This document shows, in pieces, positions 13,121 to 15,147 of a stretch of DNA of 15,147 nt (the first letter of the stretch is position 1; each line of letters begins with the position of its first letter). The notes under the pieces were generated by a model that saw only the letters and a program-made list of their open reading frames with translations, did no database searches and was not told the origin of the DNA. Position numbers and translations under genes: made by a program. This stretch comes from Anaerolineales bacterium (lineage in GTDB: Bacteria > Chloroflexota > Anaerolineae > Anaerolineales > Villigracilaceae), in assembly GCA_020847355.1 (NCBI GenBank), contig JADLCG010000062.1:1-15147 (forward strand), read 5' to 3'.

Positions 13121-15147
13121 ATGAACCCGTTCCCAACCGCCTCCAAACGCCCGCATTGGATCACGCAACACGGACAAACGCGCAATGATGAGTATTACTG
13201 GATGCGCGAGCGGGCCGATCCGGAAGTGATTAAATTTTTACAAGCAGAAAACGAATATCTGGATTCTGCCCTGGCGCGCCTCAAACCTTTGCGTCAACAG
13301 CTTTTTGAAGAAATGCGGAATCGAATTCAGGAAAATGACGAGAGCGTGCCAGAAAAGAATGGGGACTATTTATATTACAAACGCTATGAATCTGGAAAGC
13401 AGTATCCGCTTTACTGCCGTAAAAGCGACAAGCCAAATGCGCCCGAAGAAATCTTATTAGATCAAAATGAACTCGCCCAAGGTTATGAATTTTGTAGCGT
13501 CAGCGCTTTCGCGGTCAGCCCGGATGGTAAGAAGTTAGCCTATTCAGTGGACTTGGAAGGCGATGAAGTTTATACGATCCATGTGCGGGATTTAGCCACA
13601 GGCGCAACGTATCCAGAATCCATTTCCGGCGTATCTGGAAGCGTCTATTTCTCGTTTGGCGTTGAATGGGCGGAAGATAGTCAAACGTTTTTTTATGTCA
13701 CTTTAGACGAATACCATCGCGCTTGTAAGCTCTATCGTCATACGCTTGGCGCGCCAACTCAGGACGATGTTTTGATTTTCCATGAGACTGACGACGCTTT
13801 CTCGGTGATGGTTTCTAAAACCCGTAGCGATCAATTCATTATGACGCATCACTCCAGCGCAACTTCGCAGGAGATGCGTTTTCTTCCGGCTGATCAGCCG
13901 AAAGCCGATCTGCAAATTATCCAAAAGCGCGAACCGAAGCATGAATATTATGCAGTTCATCACGGCGCTTCATTTTTGATTCTGACCAATCACAATGCCC
14001 CAAATTTTAAGTTAGTGAAAGCGCCAATTGCCAAGCTTGGCATGGAGAATTGGCAAGAACTACTGCCTCAACGCGCTGATGTTCTACTGGAACAGATAGA
14101 TGTTTTTCAGGATTTCATCGTCCTGCATGAACGCCGCGCTGGCTTGCATCAGTTGCGCCTTAGCGGCGTGGACGCGCAAACAGACGTGAAATATATTTCA
14201 TTCCCAGACCCAACTTACGAAGTCTCAGTTGAAGCGAACCCTGAATTTGAAACGAAGCGTTTACGCCTAAAATATTCTTCCTTGATTACGCCGCCTTCGA
14301 TTATGGATTACCATTTCGATACGGGCGAATTGGAAACGCTGAAAGAAGATAAAATCCCCGGCGGTTATGAGCGTAATCAATACGCCATTGAATATCGTCA
14401 TGCGCCCGCGCCGGACGGCAAGCAGATTCCAATTTCACTGGTTTATAAAAAGGGAATTAAGTTGGATGGCAACAATCCCGCCTTGCTGTATGGCTATGGC
14501 GCGTATGGCGCTTCCAGCGAAGCGCCTTTCAATTCCAATCTGCTCAGTTTATTGAATCGCGGCTTTGTTTTTGCGATTGGGCATATCCGTGGCGGCGCGG
14601 AATTGGGGCGCGCTTGGTATGAAGACGGTAAATTGCAAAACAAGAAAAATACGTTCTTTGATTTTATTGCCTGCGCCGAATATTTGATCAAAGCGGGTTT
14701 TACTTCTAAAGAAAAGTTGGCAATTTCAGGCGGTTCGGCGGGCGGCTTGCTGGTGGGCGCTTGTATGACCATGCGCCCGGACCTGTTCAAAGCGATAATT
14801 TGCAAAGTCCCATTTTTAGATGTGGTGACCAGCATGAGCGACCCGACCATTCCATTGACGACGATGGAATATGAAGAATGGGGCAACCCGGCGGCAAATC
14901 AAACCGATTTTGATTACATGCTTTCTTATTCGCCTTATGATAATTTACGCCCCATTTCTTACCCGCACTTGCTCCTCACTACCGGCTTTAACGACCCGCG
15001 AGTCTCTTATTGGGAGCCGGCTAAATTCTTAGCGCGCCTCCGCGATCTGAAAATTGACGACCATTTAGCCCTCCTGCAAACGAACTTCAGCGCCGGTCAC
15101 GCGGGCGCCAGCGGACGCTACGACCTGCTCGAAGAAAGCGCCTTAGA
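13121..15147 (+). CDS. Oligopeptidase B, S9 prolyl oligopeptidase family (partial at 3' end)
   Basis: The frame is open from the ATG at 13121 to the right edge, giving 675 codons, close to the usual length of about 690, so only the extreme C-terminus is missing. The N-terminal two thirds is the beta-propeller gate (SVSAFAVSPDGKKLAYSVD is one blade). The alpha/beta-hydrolase domain contains GYGAYG, the nucleophile Ser539 in GGSAGG, Asp625 in FNDPRV and His660 in SAGHAG. Their spacing agrees with the Ser-Asp-His triad of E. coli protease II. It hydrolyses short peptides, typically after Arg or Lys, in the cytosol; no signal peptide is present. The start codon abuts the TAA of the glycosyltransferase gene, and AGGA (13107-13110) lies 10 nt upstream. 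The co-transcription has no obvious functional logic. Confidence 0.92.
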   Translation, partial: MNPFPTASKRPHWITQHGQTRNDEYYWMRERADPEVIKFLQAENEYLDSALARLKPLRQQLFEEMRNRIQENDESVPEKNGDYLYYKRYESGKQYPLYCRKSDKPNAPEEILLDQNELAQGYEFCSVSAFAVSPDGKKLAYSVDLEGDEVYTIHVRDLATGATYPESISGVSGSVYFSFGVEWAEDSQTFFYVTLDEYHRACKLYRHTLGAPTQDDVLIFHETDDAFSVMVSKTRSDQFIMTHHSSATSQEMRFLPADQPKADLQIIQKREPKHEYYAVHHGASFLILTNHNAPNFKLVKAPIAKLGMENWQELLPQRADVLLEQIDVFQDFIVLHERRAGLHQLRLSGVDAQTDVKYISFPDPTYEVSVEANPEFETKRLRLKYSSLITPPSIMDYHFDTGELETLKEDKIPGGYERNQYAIEYRHAPAPDGKQIPISLVYKKGIKLDGNNPALLYGYGAYGASSEAPFNSNLLSLLNRGFVFAIGHIRGGAELGRAWYEDGKLQNKKNTFFDFIACAEYLIKAGFTSKEKLAISGGSAGGLLVGACMTMRPDLFKAIICKVPFLDVVTSMSDPTIPLTTMEYEEWGNPAANQTDFDYMLSYSPYDNLRPISYPHLLLTTGFNDPRVSYWEPAKFLARLRDLKIDDHLALLQTNFSAGHAGASGRYDLLEESAL

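Noticed and set aside
14494..14886. 130 aa minus-strand open frame in oligopeptidase B
   Set aside because: It is antisense to the catalytic Ser region of a complete, well-matched enzyme domain and has no domain of its own.
1..15147. CRISPR array, tRNA, rRNA, insertion sequence or phage module
   Set aside because: No regularly spaced repeats, cloverleaf-like sequence, transposase motif or target-site duplication was seen. The only repeated elements are the two copies of a 46-47 bp intergenic sequence.

Overview
The window looks like a chromosomal stretch from a member of the Chloroflexota, most probably class Anaerolineae. The grounds are indirect: moderate GC with many GCGC-rich codons, lipoproteins with Pro/Thr-rich linkers, a DUF3048 lipoprotein, a pair of CapA-type lipoproteins with a variant active-site motif set that I associate with this phylum, and divergent antiporter-like membrane subunits. 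No rRNA, tRNA, CRISPR array, transposase or phage gene was seen. It reads as an ordinary housekeeping and envelope region rather than a defence island or mobile element.

Layout. (1) 1-3249, minus strand: three tightly packed membrane genes (516 aa NuoL/MrpD-like, 202 aa HyfE/NuoK-like, and a NuoN/NuoM-like gene running off the left edge) that look like the membrane arm of a complex-I-, hydrogenase- or Mrp-type ion-translocating complex. (2) 3318-4598, plus: DUF3048 (YerB-like) lipoprotein, divergent from the antiporter operon across a 68 bp gap. (3) 4764-5285, plus: small membrane protein with a double zinc ribbon, closed by a clear intrinsic terminator. (4) 5441-7075, plus: two-gene operon of a 175 aa membrane protein and an enolase-superfamily MenC/N-acylamino-acid racemase. 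(5) 7174-10671, plus: two tandem paralogous CapA-family lipoproteins, each with its own promoter and separated by a perfect inverted repeat. (6) 10675-11433, minus: M50 site-2-type metalloprotease, convergent with the second CapA gene. (7) 11606 to the right edge, plus: a GT-C-like membrane glycosyltransferase followed without a gap by oligopeptidase B, nearly complete at the edge.

The genes do not form one obvious pathway. Several act at the cell envelope: three lipoproteins, an intramembrane protease, a polyprenyl-sugar-type glycosyltransferase and an ion-translocating membrane module. The clearest cross-cutting signal concerns expression. Five first-in-transcript genes have a -10-like hexamer only 6-12 nt before the ATG and no Shine-Dalgarno, which predicts leaderless mRNAs, while every operon-internal gene has a recognisable Shine-Dalgarno. 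Other points of interest are the altered metal-site motifs and N-terminal domain of the CapA pair, a 46-47 bp dispersed intergenic repeat present twice, and a one-base context at the MenC start that could be an indel. I found no convincing undescribed multi-gene system.
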